A DNA stretch of 64,000 nucleotides from a bacterium (GTDB taxonomy: Bacteria; Vulcanimicrobiota; Xenobia; Xenobiales; JADMJV01): the NCBI GenBank assembly GCA_018266105.1, contig JAFEBA010000081.1, positions 62,001 to 126,000 on the forward strand. Direction: 5' to 3'. The translations under genes were made by a program, and so were the position numbers. The notes beneath the pieces were generated by a model. The model did no database searches. It had not been told where the DNA came from and worked only from the letters and a program-made list of their open reading frames with translations. Below are positions 17,225 through 25,920 of this stretch, one piece after another. How positions within the stretch are numbered: position 1 is the first letter of the stretch; each line of letters begins with the position of its first letter.

Positions 17225-18757
17225 ATGAAAACCCTGGTTCTCGTGGTCGAGGATAGTCCAACTCAGGCAGCTCGCCTCAAGCATATTCTCCAGCAAAGTG
17301 GTTTCGACGTTTTGGTCGCGCCTAGAGCCAGCGACGCCCTCAAGATCGCGCGTTCAGAGAAACCACAGTTGATCGTCAGCGACGTCAGCATGCCCGAGAT
17401 GGATGGCTACGAGCTCTGTCGTCGGGTTCGAGCCGACGCTCAGCTCCAGAATTTAGCCATCTTGCTGCTCACCGGCCTGAGCGACCCGGAGGATATCATC
17501 CGCGGATTGGACGCCGGAGCGGATTCCTATTTAACCAAGCCCTACGAAGAATCAGACCTGGCCGCGCGCATTGAATTCGTACTTTCCAATCGAGTTGAGA
17601 AGCGAACCTCGGAGACCCCCCTGGAGGTCACCTTCCTTGGCAAGAAACACTGCATCAACTCAAGCCGCGAGCAAATTCTGGGACTGCTACTCTCGACCTA
17701 CGAATCTGCAGCCCAACAAAATCGGCGTTTGAACAGGGAAGTGTTAAGCCTGAAAATGCTGCAACGCGAACTCCAGCTCAAGGCCAAAACCAACGAGGAA
17801 GAGACCCGAGACTACCCCCTGGCACTGCGGGCCATGTTTTCCGATACGCGCAACCCGGTGCTGGCGGTCAATCGACAGGGGGGTTTGCTCGACCTCAACC
17901 AGAGCGCTCAAGCCACCTTTGGTCCTTCGGGGGCGGGCTTCATCCAGGCAATTGGGGATGAGCACCGCTCGCGCTGGAATGGATTACAGATCCAGTGGAA
18001 CGACCTGGAGCTGGGAGAGATGAACGGCGAACTTCAGACGTTCCCCTGCAGTTGGGCTGAACAGAGCGCCTATTTGGTCACGGTCAAGCCCGCACGCCCG
18101 CTTCAGGTGCCCTCTCAGGCGGGTGCCTCGAAGGGAGCCAGAAGTGAATTTCTAGGTCAGTTGAGCCTGCAACTGCGAGAAGCATTGCGCCCTCTTCAGA
18201 GCAGTCGGACACAACTGACCCCCGAGCAACAGAAGGCCTTAAAGAACCTTGAGAATCTTGACGTTCTGCGGCTCTCCTCACTCCAATGGCTGCTCTCGCC
18301 GCAACCGACCCGGATTGAGCAACTGCTGAAGGCCTGCCTCGAACACTTCTCGGTACAGACTCTGGCCGAGTCCAGAGAGGTTCAACTCCAGTTAGAGTGC
18401 CCCGACGGCGAGCCAGAATGGCAGGTGGATCCAGAGCTGGTGCAGTCGAGCCTGATCAGACTTCTACGCAACGCCATCCAGTATAGTCCCGAAGGCGCGA
18501 CCGTGAAGTTGAAAGCCACTCTTGAAGAAGATTGGTTGACGGCCGAGGTGAGCGACTCGGGACCAGGCGTGCCCCCTCCCCTGATACCCGAGCTGTTTAA
18601 CCTGTTTGCCACGGGGCCTGGGGGGGGTTTAGGAAGCGGACTCTACTATGCCCGCTGTGTCAGCCAGGCCCACGGCGGGAGCCTGGTTTATGAAGCCCTA
18701 AATCCCGGCGCCCTCTTTCGCCTCAAGTTACCCAGAAATGTCGAGAGCCGAAATTGA
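17225..18757 (+). CDS. Receiver-PAS-HATPase protein lacking the phospho-accepting histidine
   Basis: The product has 510 residues, 8 bp after cheA. An intact N-terminal REC (VLVVEDSPTQA; phospho-Asp in IVSDVSMPEMDG; LTKPYE) is followed by a coil, a PAS-like region (PVLAVNRQGGLLDLNQSAQATFG) and a kinase core. In the HisKA position the sequence is SEFLGQLSLQLREALRPL, where the usual H-E-(I/L)-R-T-P is missing, so it cannot autophosphorylate in the standard way. The ATPase has RLLRNAIQYSP and DSGPGVP, but its last G box is simplified (GPGGGLGSGLYYAR) and lies on an 8-G tract. It is probably an output or decoy receiver with a degenerate kinase fold, phosphorylated by the upstream CheA. Confidence 0.88.
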   Translation: MKTLVLVVEDSPTQAARLKHILQQSGFDVLVAPRASDALKIARSEKPQLIVSDVSMPEMDGYELCRRVRADAQLQNLAILLLTGLSDPEDIIRGLDAGADSYLTKPYEESDLAARIEFVLSNRVEKRTSETPLEVTFLGKKHCINSSREQILGLLLSTYESAAQQNRRLNREVLSLKMLQRELQLKAKTNEEETRDYPLALRAMFSDTRNPVLAVNRQGGLLDLNQSAQATFGPSGAGFIQAIGDEHRSRWNGLQIQWNDLELGEMNGELQTFPCSWAEQSAYLVTVKPARPLQVPSQAGASKGARSEFLGQLSLQLREALRPLQSSRTQLTPEQQKALKNLENLDVLRLSSLQWLLSPQPTRIEQLLKACLEHFSVQTLAESREVQLQLECPDGEPEWQVDPELVQSSLIRLLRNAIQYSPEGATVKLKATLEEDWLTAEVSDSGPGVPPPLIPELFNLFATGPGGGLGSGLYYARCVSQAHGGSLVYEALNPGALFRLKLPRNVESRN

Positions 18758-19770
18758 ACTACCATCCAGGCTTCGCTCTTTACCAGGAAGTGCTTCGGAC
18801 CCCCGGTCACTGGCGCGAATTTCTGGACCTGGCCCGTCGAAGGCAGCACGAATTTCGGAGCTGGCTCCAAGGGGAACGATTCGGCCAGGTGGTGTTCCTG
18901 GGCTGCGGCCCTCAAATCGGTGTGGCCCAAAGTGCCGCAGCCCTAACTCAACCTCTGGCCCGAATCAACACTCGTTCCGCAACCCCGCAAGACATACTGT
19001 TTAGCGAACTGCCTCCCTATGACCCAAGGATCAAGACTCTGGTCGTGATGCTATCCAGGGGGGGCTGGTCAGGCTCGGGCCTGCGCGCGCTACGTCTACT
19101 GCGCGCCCGGGACCCGCGCGCCGTGACTCTGGCCATTACCAACCAGGAGGGCAAGATCTCCACGGAGTGCGACCGTAGCATATGCACCTCTGCTTACCCA
19201 GATCTGTCCCTTTCAGGAGTGCAGGCCAATTCGCTGGCCATTCTGGCCTGCTGGCAACTGGCCTTGTGGCTCTCCAGACGTCCGGAAGAACCGCCTGCGC
19301 TGGAGCCCTTGGGGGGGGAGAGTCTTACCACCGTCTGGGCGCGTGTGCGAGCCTGGTTGCGCCCGTCTCGCCCTCCACGCAATCTGTATCTGGTATCCTC
19401 CACCCCGATCCAGGGCCTTGCCCAAAGCCACGGAGCAAGCTGCTCCACCTTGAGCGGAATCCCGACCCATGCGAGCCTTTACAGTGGTCTGGCCCTCTCC
19501 ACCCTGCCTGCCCACTCGGCCGTAGTAGGTCTGACCTGCCCCTCCTTCCTGAAGGCCGAGCTTGCCGCTCTGGAGCGACTGCCCAACTCGGTTCGTAGCG
19601 CAAGCTTGGGAGGGGAAGAGCAGGCGGCCAAGGTCCCCATCCTGTGTCCGCTGGAAAACCTGGCCGACTTCAACTGGGCCCTGCTCGCCCCGCCGGTCAT
19701 CACTCTGCTAGCTCTGGCCTGCGCCCTCCAGTCAGGACGAAACCCAGATTTCAGAGGTGCTGGACAGTGA
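18754..19770 (+). CDS. SIS-domain (sugar-isomerase fold) protein inside the chemosensory operon
   Basis: The product has 338 residues. The TTG start overlaps the previous stop by 4 bp. Two SIS-like halves are visible: QVVFLGCGPQIGVAQSAAAL, then LVVMLSRGGWSGSGLRALRLL with TLAITNQEGKIS (the S-R-x-G loop of phosphosugar binding); and RNLYLVSSTPIQGLAQSHGA in the second half. The closest functional class is the AgaS/GlmS-isomerase type, which binds phosphorylated sugars. There is no glutaminase domain. Encoded among chemotaxis genes, it may act as a cytoplasmic sugar-phosphate sensor rather than a metabolic enzyme (inference). An 8-G tract lies at 19311-19318. Confidence 0.8.
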   Translation: MNYHPGFALYQEVLRTPGHWREFLDLARRRQHEFRSWLQGERFGQVVFLGCGPQIGVAQSAAALTQPLARINTRSATPQDILFSELPPYDPRIKTLVVMLSRGGWSGSGLRALRLLRARDPRAVTLAITNQEGKISTECDRSICTSAYPDLSLSGVQANSLAILACWQLALWLSRRPEEPPALEPLGGESLTTVWARVRAWLRPSRPPRNLYLVSSTPIQGLAQSHGASCSTLSGIPTHASLYSGLALSTLPAHSAVVGLTCPSFLKAELAALERLPNSVRSASLGGEEQAAKVPILCPLENLADFNWALLAPPVITLLALACALQSGRNPDFRGAGQ

Positions 19771-20468
19771 ACGAGAACTCGTCACCCAGTCTGGAATACC
19801 AAAGAACGCTGGCATCCTTCCAGAGAGCGCGTTCGGAATACCGGCAGTTACGTGAGGAATTCCTACGCTTCAAAGCCGGGCCGATGCAGCGAGACGAGAA
19901 CAAGCTCGAGGAGTTGCATCAGTCGCTGACGGAAGCATTGTCGGCCATCAGACTGACACACGAGCAACTTTCGAAAGTGCTCAAGCACGACCCCAGGGCC
20001 TGGGAACTCTACCAGCAGAGCCTGCAACTCGAGCGCGAACAATATCGTTTGGAGTCGAGGCTCAAGGACCTGAAAAGCGAGGCATCCAACAAAGCTCCTA
20101 CCCAAGAGTCCTCCTCCAGGCAATCCATGGATTTGCTGGCCGCCAGAATCATGCTTCAGGAGTCCCGCCGGCAGAGTCTCCAGGCGGAATGGGAGATTCA
20201 TCAGAGGCGGAACCAGGAATGGGAAACCATAGAGCTCATCCGGCAGCTTGGACCGCTGGAATTTCAAAACAGGTGCCGGCTGGAATTGGAGCGTTGCGGC
20301 CAATTTCTGGAGAGTGACCCAAGCACGGAGGAGAGACACCATTCCGAGCTTAGAGATCAGGTCGAGGCCGTGCAGAAGAGAATCTCGGAGAAGGTTCATC
20401 AACTGGAGGAGCAGCGTGAAGCGACTTCGGACTTACTGAAGGGGAGTGGGTTTGACGGTGAAGTTTAA
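19767..20468 (+). CDS. Coiled-coil protein of the chemosensory operon
   Basis: The product has 233 residues. The GTG start overlaps the SIS gene stop by 4 bp; the frame is open further upstream but only inside the previous gene. It is nearly all charged helix (LASFQRARSEYRQLREEFLRF; LYQQSLQLEREQYRLESRLKDLK; EAVQKRISEKVHQLEEQREA). It ends LLKGSGFDGEV, similar to the C-terminus of the coiled-coil protein at 11071-11832 (LLEGSAFDEDFA). Translational coupling implies a stoichiometric partner of the array or of the SIS protein. No family is recognised. Confidence 0.78.
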   Translation: MNENSSPSLEYQRTLASFQRARSEYRQLREEFLRFKAGPMQRDENKLEELHQSLTEALSAIRLTHEQLSKVLKHDPRAWELYQQSLQLEREQYRLESRLKDLKSEASNKAPTQESSSRQSMDLLAARIMLQESRRQSLQAEWEIHQRRNQEWETIELIRQLGPLEFQNRCRLELERCGQFLESDPSTEERHHSELRDQVEAVQKRISEKVHQLEEQREATSDLLKGSGFDGEV

Positions 20469-20507
20469 GAAGCAAATCAAAGCCACATCTTGGGGGAGTC
20501 GCTTAAG

Positions 20508-20729
20508 ATGACTCCCCAACAGCAACTTGCATCCGAACGACTGATCAGCGAATTGTCTCGTCGCTTTGGAGACGTGACTTCCCGAGCGGAAGTCACATCC
20601 CACGGATTGACTGTCTATTTAAAAACCAGCCCGGCCCGTTTCGCGGAGGTCGAAAAGTCCATCATGGATGTTCTGACCGACATTCTTCTCAACCAGGGCA
20701 TCCTGCTCATCCTCTTGCGAGAAGCATAG
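20508..20729 (+). CDS. Small alpha/beta protein, unknown
   Basis: The product has 73 residues from ATG 20508, preceded by a G-rich ribosome site (GGGGGAG, 20492-20498) about 9 nt upstream. An in-frame TTG at 20490 is less likely. The sequence (SERLISELSRRFGDVTSRAEVTSHGLTVYLKTSPARFAEVEKSIMDVLTDIL) suggests a helix-strand-helix fold. It lies 39 bp after the coiled-coil gene and is probably the last gene of the chemosensory operon, converging on the kinase gene. Function unknown. Confidence 0.65.
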   Translation: MTPQQQLASERLISELSRRFGDVTSRAEVTSHGLTVYLKTSPARFAEVEKSIMDVLTDILLNQGILLILLREA

Positions 20730-20737
20730 CCCGCTGC

Positions 20738-22420
20738 CTAGAACGACTGGAAAGCGCTGCCTCCGATAAACTCGCGCAAGACTGAAGTAGCCGGAATGGC
20801 CTCACTGTAGACGGGCACGAAGAGCTCCAGGAACTTGAGTAATTCATAGGCCTTGACCCGGGACGGGTGTTGGCGAGGAACTTCCAGCAGAAAGCGCCAG
20901 GCCTGATTGCGGAGCACAGCCGTCTCATAAACCAGGGTCGAGTTGAACATGGCGTCGCTGCGGTCCTGGTACGGAAAGATATATCGCTCCTCCCCTCGGC
21001 GAACGGAAGGCCAGCGTGAGATGGTGTCGGCCGCGGAGAACCCTCGATACTGCCTGTCTCGCACGATCCGGCGCAGCAAACGAGCGTCCGAGGTAAAGAT
21101 CCGGTTTTGCTCATCGATCACCAGTTGGGTCAGAGCGCTCACAAAAATGTGGTAGCGCTGGTCGGGTGGAACGCTGGGGAAGAGGCCGGGATTGAGGCCG
21201 TGAATGCCCTCGATGACCACGATCTGGTCGGCTCGTAGCTTCAAGCAAGGCCAGGATTCTCGGGCCGTGGGTGCGCCGGTGGCGAAATCGTATCGGGCCA
21301 TTCGCACCTCCTGGCCCTGAAGCAGAGAGCCTAAGGTCTGGTCTAATAACTCTAGATCGAGGGCTTCCAGGGCTTCAAAATCAAGTTCACCGAATTCATC
21401 CAGGGGAGTCTTGTCTCGACCACGGTAGTAGTTGTCCAGGCTGATCGGCACCGGCTGCAAGCCGTTGACCTGGAGCTGCACCGCCAGCCTGCGTCCAAAG
21501 GTGGTCTTGCCCGAAGAAGAGGGTCCAGCGATGCAAACCAGTCGCAACTTGTCCCGGCGCGAGGCGATCGAATCGGCGATCTCGGCAATCTTCTTCTCGT
21601 GCAGCGCCTCAGCCATCCTCACCACGTCATCGAAGCGGTCTTCCAGCGTTGCTTCGGTCAGATCGCCCACGGCCGCAACTCCAACCAATTGGTTCCAATC
21701 ACGGGTTTCTCGATAGGCTTTAAACAGCTTTTCGCTATTCTGGCCCTGTGGATTGGGCAAAGGCGAAGTGGCGGCCACGGCCGGAAAGCTGAGCACCACG
21801 CCAGGCGGATAGGGCATCACCTGGAGCCCGCTCAAACAGCCGGTGGACGGGGCGCAAGGACCCATCATCAACTGATGATGGCCCTCCAGTTCCAGCACGT
21901 GCATGCGCGGGGCGGCCCAACCCTTAATCAACTTTCGCTTGAATCCGAAGGGGTCATCCAGGCGGGTGCTGAGGGCTTCGACGGAGAGGGAATGGCGCTC
22001 AAAATCGACATCCCGCTCGATCAGTTCGGAGAGCAATTGATTGACCCGAGCGCACCACTCCAAGAGTTCACCCGAATGTCCCAGCAGCTCGTAATAATAA
22101 CCGCCCATCAGGGATTGGCCAATCATTAACTGCAGGTCTGGGAAATGCCGACGCACCAGACTCTGAAAGACATAGGTGGCGGTGCGGCGCAGGATAGCCT
22201 GACCCTCGGGACTCTGGCAGGTCACAACCGCCAGGCTGGATTCCCCGTCGATGGCGGTATCCAACGAAACCAGATGGTGGTTCAGCGTCGCCCCCACCAC
22301 CTGATTCTGACGCAGATAAAGCTCCCCCAGAAACTCGCAAATTCGAATTCCGACCGGCAGCTGGTGCAGGGTTCCATTGAACTCTACTCCAACCCGGTGG
22401 CCATTGCGCAACTCACTCAT
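20738..22420 (-). CDS. TGS/threonyl-tRNA-synthetase-like fused to uridine-kinase-type nucleoside kinase
   Basis: The product has 560 residues. The N-terminal about 60 residues form a TGS-like domain (GTLHQLPVGIRICEFLGELYL; VVGATLNHHLVSLDTAI). This is followed by a synthetase second-additional-like domain (HFPDLQLMIGQSLMGGYYYEL; IERDVDFERHSLS). The C-terminal half is a phosphoribulokinase/uridine kinase: Walker A GPSSSGKTTFGRRLA near residue 300, SLDNYYRGRDKTPLDEFGELDFE, and VVIEGIHGLNPGL. This architecture is a known family of nucleoside kinases of unclear in vivo substrate. The sequence looks complete. Confidence 0.93.
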   Translation of the reverse strand: MSELRNGHRVGVEFNGTLHQLPVGIRICEFLGELYLRQNQVVGATLNHHLVSLDTAIDGESSLAVVTCQSPEGQAILRRTATYVFQSLVRRHFPDLQLMIGQSLMGGYYYELLGHSGELLEWCARVNQLLSELIERDVDFERHSLSVEALSTRLDDPFGFKRKLIKGWAAPRMHVLELEGHHQLMMGPCAPSTGCLSGLQVMPYPPGVVLSFPAVAATSPLPNPQGQNSEKLFKAYRETRDWNQLVGVAAVGDLTEATLEDRFDDVVRMAEALHEKKIAEIADSIASRRDKLRLVCIAGPSSSGKTTFGRRLAVQLQVNGLQPVPISLDNYYRGRDKTPLDEFGELDFEALEALDLELLDQTLGSLLQGQEVRMARYDFATGAPTARESWPCLKLRADQIVVIEGIHGLNPGLFPSVPPDQRYHIFVSALTQLVIDEQNRIFTSDARLLRRIVRDRQYRGFSAADTISRWPSVRRGEERYIFPYQDRSDAMFNSTLVYETAVLRNQAWRFLLEVPRQHPSRVKAYELLKFLELFVPVYSEAIPATSVLREFIGGSAFQSF

Positions 22421-22477
22421 AAGGCACCGTTTCTCACCCCGACCTGAAAGCCTTCGATACTTTCTAACCAGCTCTTG

Positions 22478-23167
22478 CTATGGCTGGCAGCCATTAAGAC
22501 CGGCCACCACTTCCTGCTCAGCCAACCATGTGGGAAACTCCAGCAGCGAGGAGAGCTGGCAGTCGGCCAGGCAAAAGCGCGGATTGGCCGCCTGTTCTCG
22601 ATCGGGGATGGCCAACACCGGCATGCGGGCGGCCTTGGCGGAAATGACGCCGTTTAGGGAATCTTCGATGGCCAGACAGCGGAGGGGCGAAACCTGCAGC
22701 TTGGAAGCAGCGCTCAAATAGACGGCTGGATGAGGCTTGCCCCAACTTTCGTCCTGGGCCGAGTGAATCACGGAAAAGAACGGGCGCAAACCCAGCCGTT
22801 CCAGGGTGGCCTCGATCAGACAGTAATTGGAGGAAGAGGCCAGTCCTAAGGGCAGCCCGGCCTGGCGACAGGCCTGCAAAGCCTCCTGCACGCCAGCCAT
22901 TGGTTGACCTTGAGTGCCAACCAGCTCCACCACCCGGTCCAGAATTTGCTGACTGAGCAGGGATGGACTGGTGCCGCTCCAGGGCTGAATGGCATACCAG
23001 TGGGCCACCACCTCCTCGATACGTAGACCGGTGGTCTGACGGCAATCCTCTTCGCTGAGAGTCAGGCCAACGGTGGCGAAAAGCTCCATTTCGGCCTGAC
23101 GCCAGAAAGGCTCAGAATCGATGAGGACCCCGTCCATATCGAACAGGATGCCGTTGATCGTCAACAT
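22478..23167 (-). CDS. HAD-superfamily sugar-phosphatase / beta-phosphoglucomutase-like hydrolase
   Basis: This 229-residue HAD subfamily IA hydrolase has the nucleophile pair D10 and D12 in ILFDMDGVLIDSEPFW, then LGLASSSNY (motif II Ser), KPHPAVYL (motif III Lys) and IEDSLNGVISAKAA (motif IV). The helical cap contains TTGLRIEEVV. The sequence is closest to the YniC/HxpB 2-deoxyglucose-6-phosphatase type. It likely acts on small phosphosugars. The exact substrate cannot be read from sequence. Confidence 0.93.
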   Translation of the reverse strand: MLTINGILFDMDGVLIDSEPFWRQAEMELFATVGLTLSEEDCRQTTGLRIEEVVAHWYAIQPWSGTSPSLLSQQILDRVVELVGTQGQPMAGVQEALQACRQAGLPLGLASSSNYCLIEATLERLGLRPFFSVIHSAQDESWGKPHPAVYLSAASKLQVSPLRCLAIEDSLNGVISAKAARMPVLAIPDREQAANPRFCLADCQLSSLLEFPTWLAEQEVVAGLNGCQP

Positions 23168-23170
23168 GGG

Positions 23171-23653
23171 CTACTTATACAGCAAAAATTCGCCAGCTTT
23201 GGTGTCCACGGCATACTTCAAGGCCGGATCCCAGGGCGTGCGCGAAGCCACGAAATACTCGGCCGTGCTGAGGTCCTGACGCACGGGCGTGAGGTCCTTG
23301 CCCTTGCCTTCAGCACCAAGCCGGGCCAGAAATAGACCCTGACCAAAATCGTCTTGAGTCAGAACTTCCTTGCCGGCCTCCTGAGCCACCCGCTCCATCT
23401 CTTTGAGGCTGGGAGCGACCAGGCTGGGCTCATCGAACAAAACGGTGCCACCATTCTTATAGCCATCCCCACCCTTCTCGATGGAACTGAAGTTGGCCTG
23501 ACCGTCGCCATTGAGGTCGATGACGTCGGTGGCAGGAGTCTGCAGTGGGGGTCCCCAGCCACAAGAAAAGTCAGCGCTGGCCCGGGCATCGCGCAGAATC
23601 TTGTAGGATGCCACGATCTGATGGTTGGATCGAAATTCGTTGCTGAGCTGCAT
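23171..23653 (-). CDS. Hypothetical protein with Asp/Asn-rich loop
   Basis: The product has 160 residues from ATG 23651-23653 (MQLSNEF), with AGGGG about 8 nt upstream; a TTG at 23680 is possible but less supported. It has no signal peptide. The segment DVIDLNGDGQANFSSIEKGGDGY looks like a calcium-binding loop and is similar in style to loops in the protein at 6869. The C-terminus (YFVASRTPWDPALKYAVDTKAGEFLLYK) is strand-rich. It is separated by 3 bp from the HAD gene downstream. No family is recognised. Confidence 0.7.
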   Translation of the reverse strand: MQLSNEFRSNHQIVASYKILRDARASADFSCGWGPPLQTPATDVIDLNGDGQANFSSIEKGGDGYKNGGTVLFDEPSLVAPSLKEMERVAQEAGKEVLTQDDFGQGLFLARLGAEGKGKDLTPVRQDLSTAEYFVASRTPWDPALKYAVDTKAGEFLLYK

Positions 23654-23730
23654 TGACAAACCCCTTGCTTGATTTGCCAAGAGCTTAAGCAGGGAGGCTG
23701 AAAAATAACCGATACAGCCGGATCCAGAGT

Positions 23731-24390
23731 TCAGGCGGGGGCGAAGCTACGCTCGGAAAGAAGCTCATTCTGACCGTTATAAAGGCGGGCCTGGCTGACC
23801 TGTCCGTCGGGAGTGAACTCCTGACAATAACGGGAGCGCAGCTTTCCGTCTGGCCCGTACCAATGTTTCTCGATCACCCGGTCGTTGCCGTCATAGAACA
23901 GCTGGCGCCAGCCGTTCAGTTTTTCGTGGGCATCATAGTAGCGGGCCAGACAAACGCGACCAAGTTCATCGTATTGGTAAGTACTCTTGGACTGCAGGCG
24001 TTGATTGGGGTCGTAAGCGATCTCGGCCACTTCCAGACCGTTCTGATCCCAAACTGAAACCACATGTCCCCTGGAATTCTCTTCACCGTCGAACTCCAGC
24101 CGGTCCACCATATGCCCGTCCGCACCGTAGATATACTGATGAATCAGGCGTAAACTGCCGTCCGGATTGTAGTCCAGGGCCTCCACGATGCGTCCGTCTT
24201 CCCAGCTGAGGAGCTTGATGGCGGGCCTTGAAAGCTCCGGTCGATGCTCCTCAATTCTTTCCAGCTGGCCCCGGGAATTATCCACCAAACGCCAGTATTC
24301 GGCCGGCAGGCGAGCCGGGTCCAGTGGATCGAATCCGTAAATTTGACCCAGAGCTCGGTCAAAACGCCACTCGCGAAAAAAGCCCGCCAT
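23731..24390 (-). CDS. YD/MORN-like repeat protein
   Basis: The product has 219 residues with a strong ribosome site (GGGAGG) before ATG 24388-24390, which overlaps the monooxygenase stop by one base. About six short repeats of roughly 20-24 residues follow the pattern aromatic-x-x-D-G-x(3)-hydrophobic. Examples are YNPDGSLRLIHQYIYGADGHMV, WDQNGLEVAEIAYD, YDELGRVCLARYYDAHEKL, YDGNDRVIEKHWYGPDGKL and FTPDGQVSQARLYNGQNELL. These resemble YwqK/YD repeats that form beta-sheets. No signal peptide or toxin domain is present. Function unknown; it is co-transcribed with the FAD enzyme. Confidence 0.75.
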   Translation of the reverse strand: MAGFFREWRFDRALGQIYGFDPLDPARLPAEYWRLVDNSRGQLERIEEHRPELSRPAIKLLSWEDGRIVEALDYNPDGSLRLIHQYIYGADGHMVDRLEFDGEENSRGHVVSVWDQNGLEVAEIAYDPNQRLQSKSTYQYDELGRVCLARYYDAHEKLNGWRQLFYDGNDRVIEKHWYGPDGKLRSRYCQEFTPDGQVSQARLYNGQNELLSERSFAPA

Positions 24391-25898
24391 CAGTTTCCTC
24401 CCACCGCCGCCAGAACTCGAGCCGCTTCATCCAACCGCCCACGGGCTGCCACATAGCCATCCGGGCGAATCAGAATCAGTCCGTCTTCGCCGACCCCATA
24501 GGTTGAGCGCAGGGTGTCATTGGGGTCCTGGTAGTTGCCCGGACCGATGACGTGAAGCTTGACGCCGCGGTGTCGAGCCAGGGCATGCAACTGGCGCAAG
24601 GAGGTATCCGAACCAGGAAAGGCCAGGGCGTTGTATTCCTGCCCCCGCAACAGCTGGAAGACCCTTACCAATCCTTGAGGACTGAGCACTTCGCCGTCGG
24701 GGGCACGGTCGCCCGACTGCAAACCTTTGCCGCCTGCTCCGTCCTGATCGGCTGAGCGATAATGAAACTCCAGCTGCCACCAGGGCACATTGTACTGCTC
24801 CATCAGCTGTTGTCCGACGCTCCGAGGAGTCTCAAAATTCTCGACGGCTTCGTCGGTCTGCAGCAAGACCTCCTGAGCGATGGGACGGCGTTCCTTCTGG
24901 TAGGTCTCCAGCAACTCGGCCGGAACCTGCTGCCGCACCACGCGAGCCAGCTTCCATCCCAGGTTGTAGGCATCCTGAATACCCATATTCATCCCCTGGA
25001 AGCCGGTGGGAGCGTGCACGTGGGCCGCGTCGCCGGCCAACAAGACCCTCCCCTTACGATAGCTTTCGGCCAGACGACATTCGATCTGATAGTTGCAGAT
25101 CAATCGAGGTGAGGTCAGCGTGATGTTCCGTCCCACCATCTGGCCGGCGAATTCCTGAAATTCGCCCAGATCTGGGGGCTGTTCGTCCACGAAACCGTGA
25201 CGCACTTCATCATCGGACGGGCCGGAATGCGGCCCGGAGCGCAAATCCTTCGTCCACATACGGAACTGATTGGGTCGAGCCACCGGCAACATTCCCAGCG
25301 TCTTCTGCTGGCGTCGAAAGATATAACTGCGGTCCAGCGGCAGATCCCACTCGACCGCCACATCGGCCAGGCTGAAGAGATAAGGATAGGCCTTGCCTGG
25401 GAAAGCAATGCCAGCGGCCCGGCGCACGGCACTGTTGGCCCCGTCGCAGGCGACTAGATAGTCAACCTCCACCGTCTCACCGTCGAGCTGAGCGACCACG
25501 CTGTTCTCATTCTGCTCCAGACCGAGGAAACGGCGGTTCCATTCTACCGATACTCGCAGATTGAGTAACTGTTGGACCAGCGTCTTCTCGATCACGTTCT
25601 GTTCCAAAGCCAGCATGTTGGGGTAAGGGGCGGTATTGGAGACCACCGGTTGAGTGGAGCGCACCATCTTGCCGTCCACGAAATGACTCTCCCCCACCAC
25701 CGGAAGTCCGAGTCGGATCGGAAGTTGAAGCACACTCATGGCTTCAAAAATCTCTTGCGTGCGCGATTGCACCCCGACCGCCCGCCCTCGCTGGGCCACC
25801 TGGTTCGACTTTTCGATAATGCGTACCGGCACCTGGCGGCGTGCCAATTCGATCGCCAGCGTCAGGCCGGTCGGACCGGCCCCCACAATAAGAATCAT
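24390..25898 (-). CDS. FAD-dependent aromatic-ring monooxygenase (PheA/TfdB/UbiH-like)
   Basis: The product has 502 residues from ATG 25896-25898 (MILIVGAGPTGLTLAIELARR). The frame extends to a TTG at 25946, but that codon lies inside the FNR-type box. Motifs: GxGxxG Rossmann, DG motif DYLVACDGANSAVRRAAG, second FAD motif GRVLLAGDAAHVHAPTGFQGMNMGIQDAYNLGWKLA, and a C-terminal thioredoxin-like domain (HVIGPGNYQDPNDTL). The length and C-terminal domain fit phenol-hydroxylase-type enzymes. The box centre is exactly 41.5 bp from the ATG and CAGAAT is 6 bases upstream, so the mRNA is likely leaderless. An FNR-controlled oxygenase is unexpected. Confidence 0.9.
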   Translation of the reverse strand: MILIVGAGPTGLTLAIELARRQVPVRIIEKSNQVAQRGRAVGVQSRTQEIFEAMSVLQLPIRLGLPVVGESHFVDGKMVRSTQPVVSNTAPYPNMLALEQNVIEKTLVQQLLNLRVSVEWNRRFLGLEQNENSVVAQLDGETVEVDYLVACDGANSAVRRAAGIAFPGKAYPYLFSLADVAVEWDLPLDRSYIFRRQQKTLGMLPVARPNQFRMWTKDLRSGPHSGPSDDEVRHGFVDEQPPDLGEFQEFAGQMVGRNITLTSPRLICNYQIECRLAESYRKGRVLLAGDAAHVHAPTGFQGMNMGIQDAYNLGWKLARVVRQQVPAELLETYQKERRPIAQEVLLQTDEAVENFETPRSVGQQLMEQYNVPWWQLEFHYRSADQDGAGGKGLQSGDRAPDGEVLSPQGLVRVFQLLRGQEYNALAFPGSDTSLRQLHALARHRGVKLHVIGPGNYQDPNDTLRSTYGVGEDGLILIRPDGYVAARGRLDEAARVLAAVGGN

Positions 25899-25920
25899 GG
25901 GACTATTCTGCAGGACCCGA

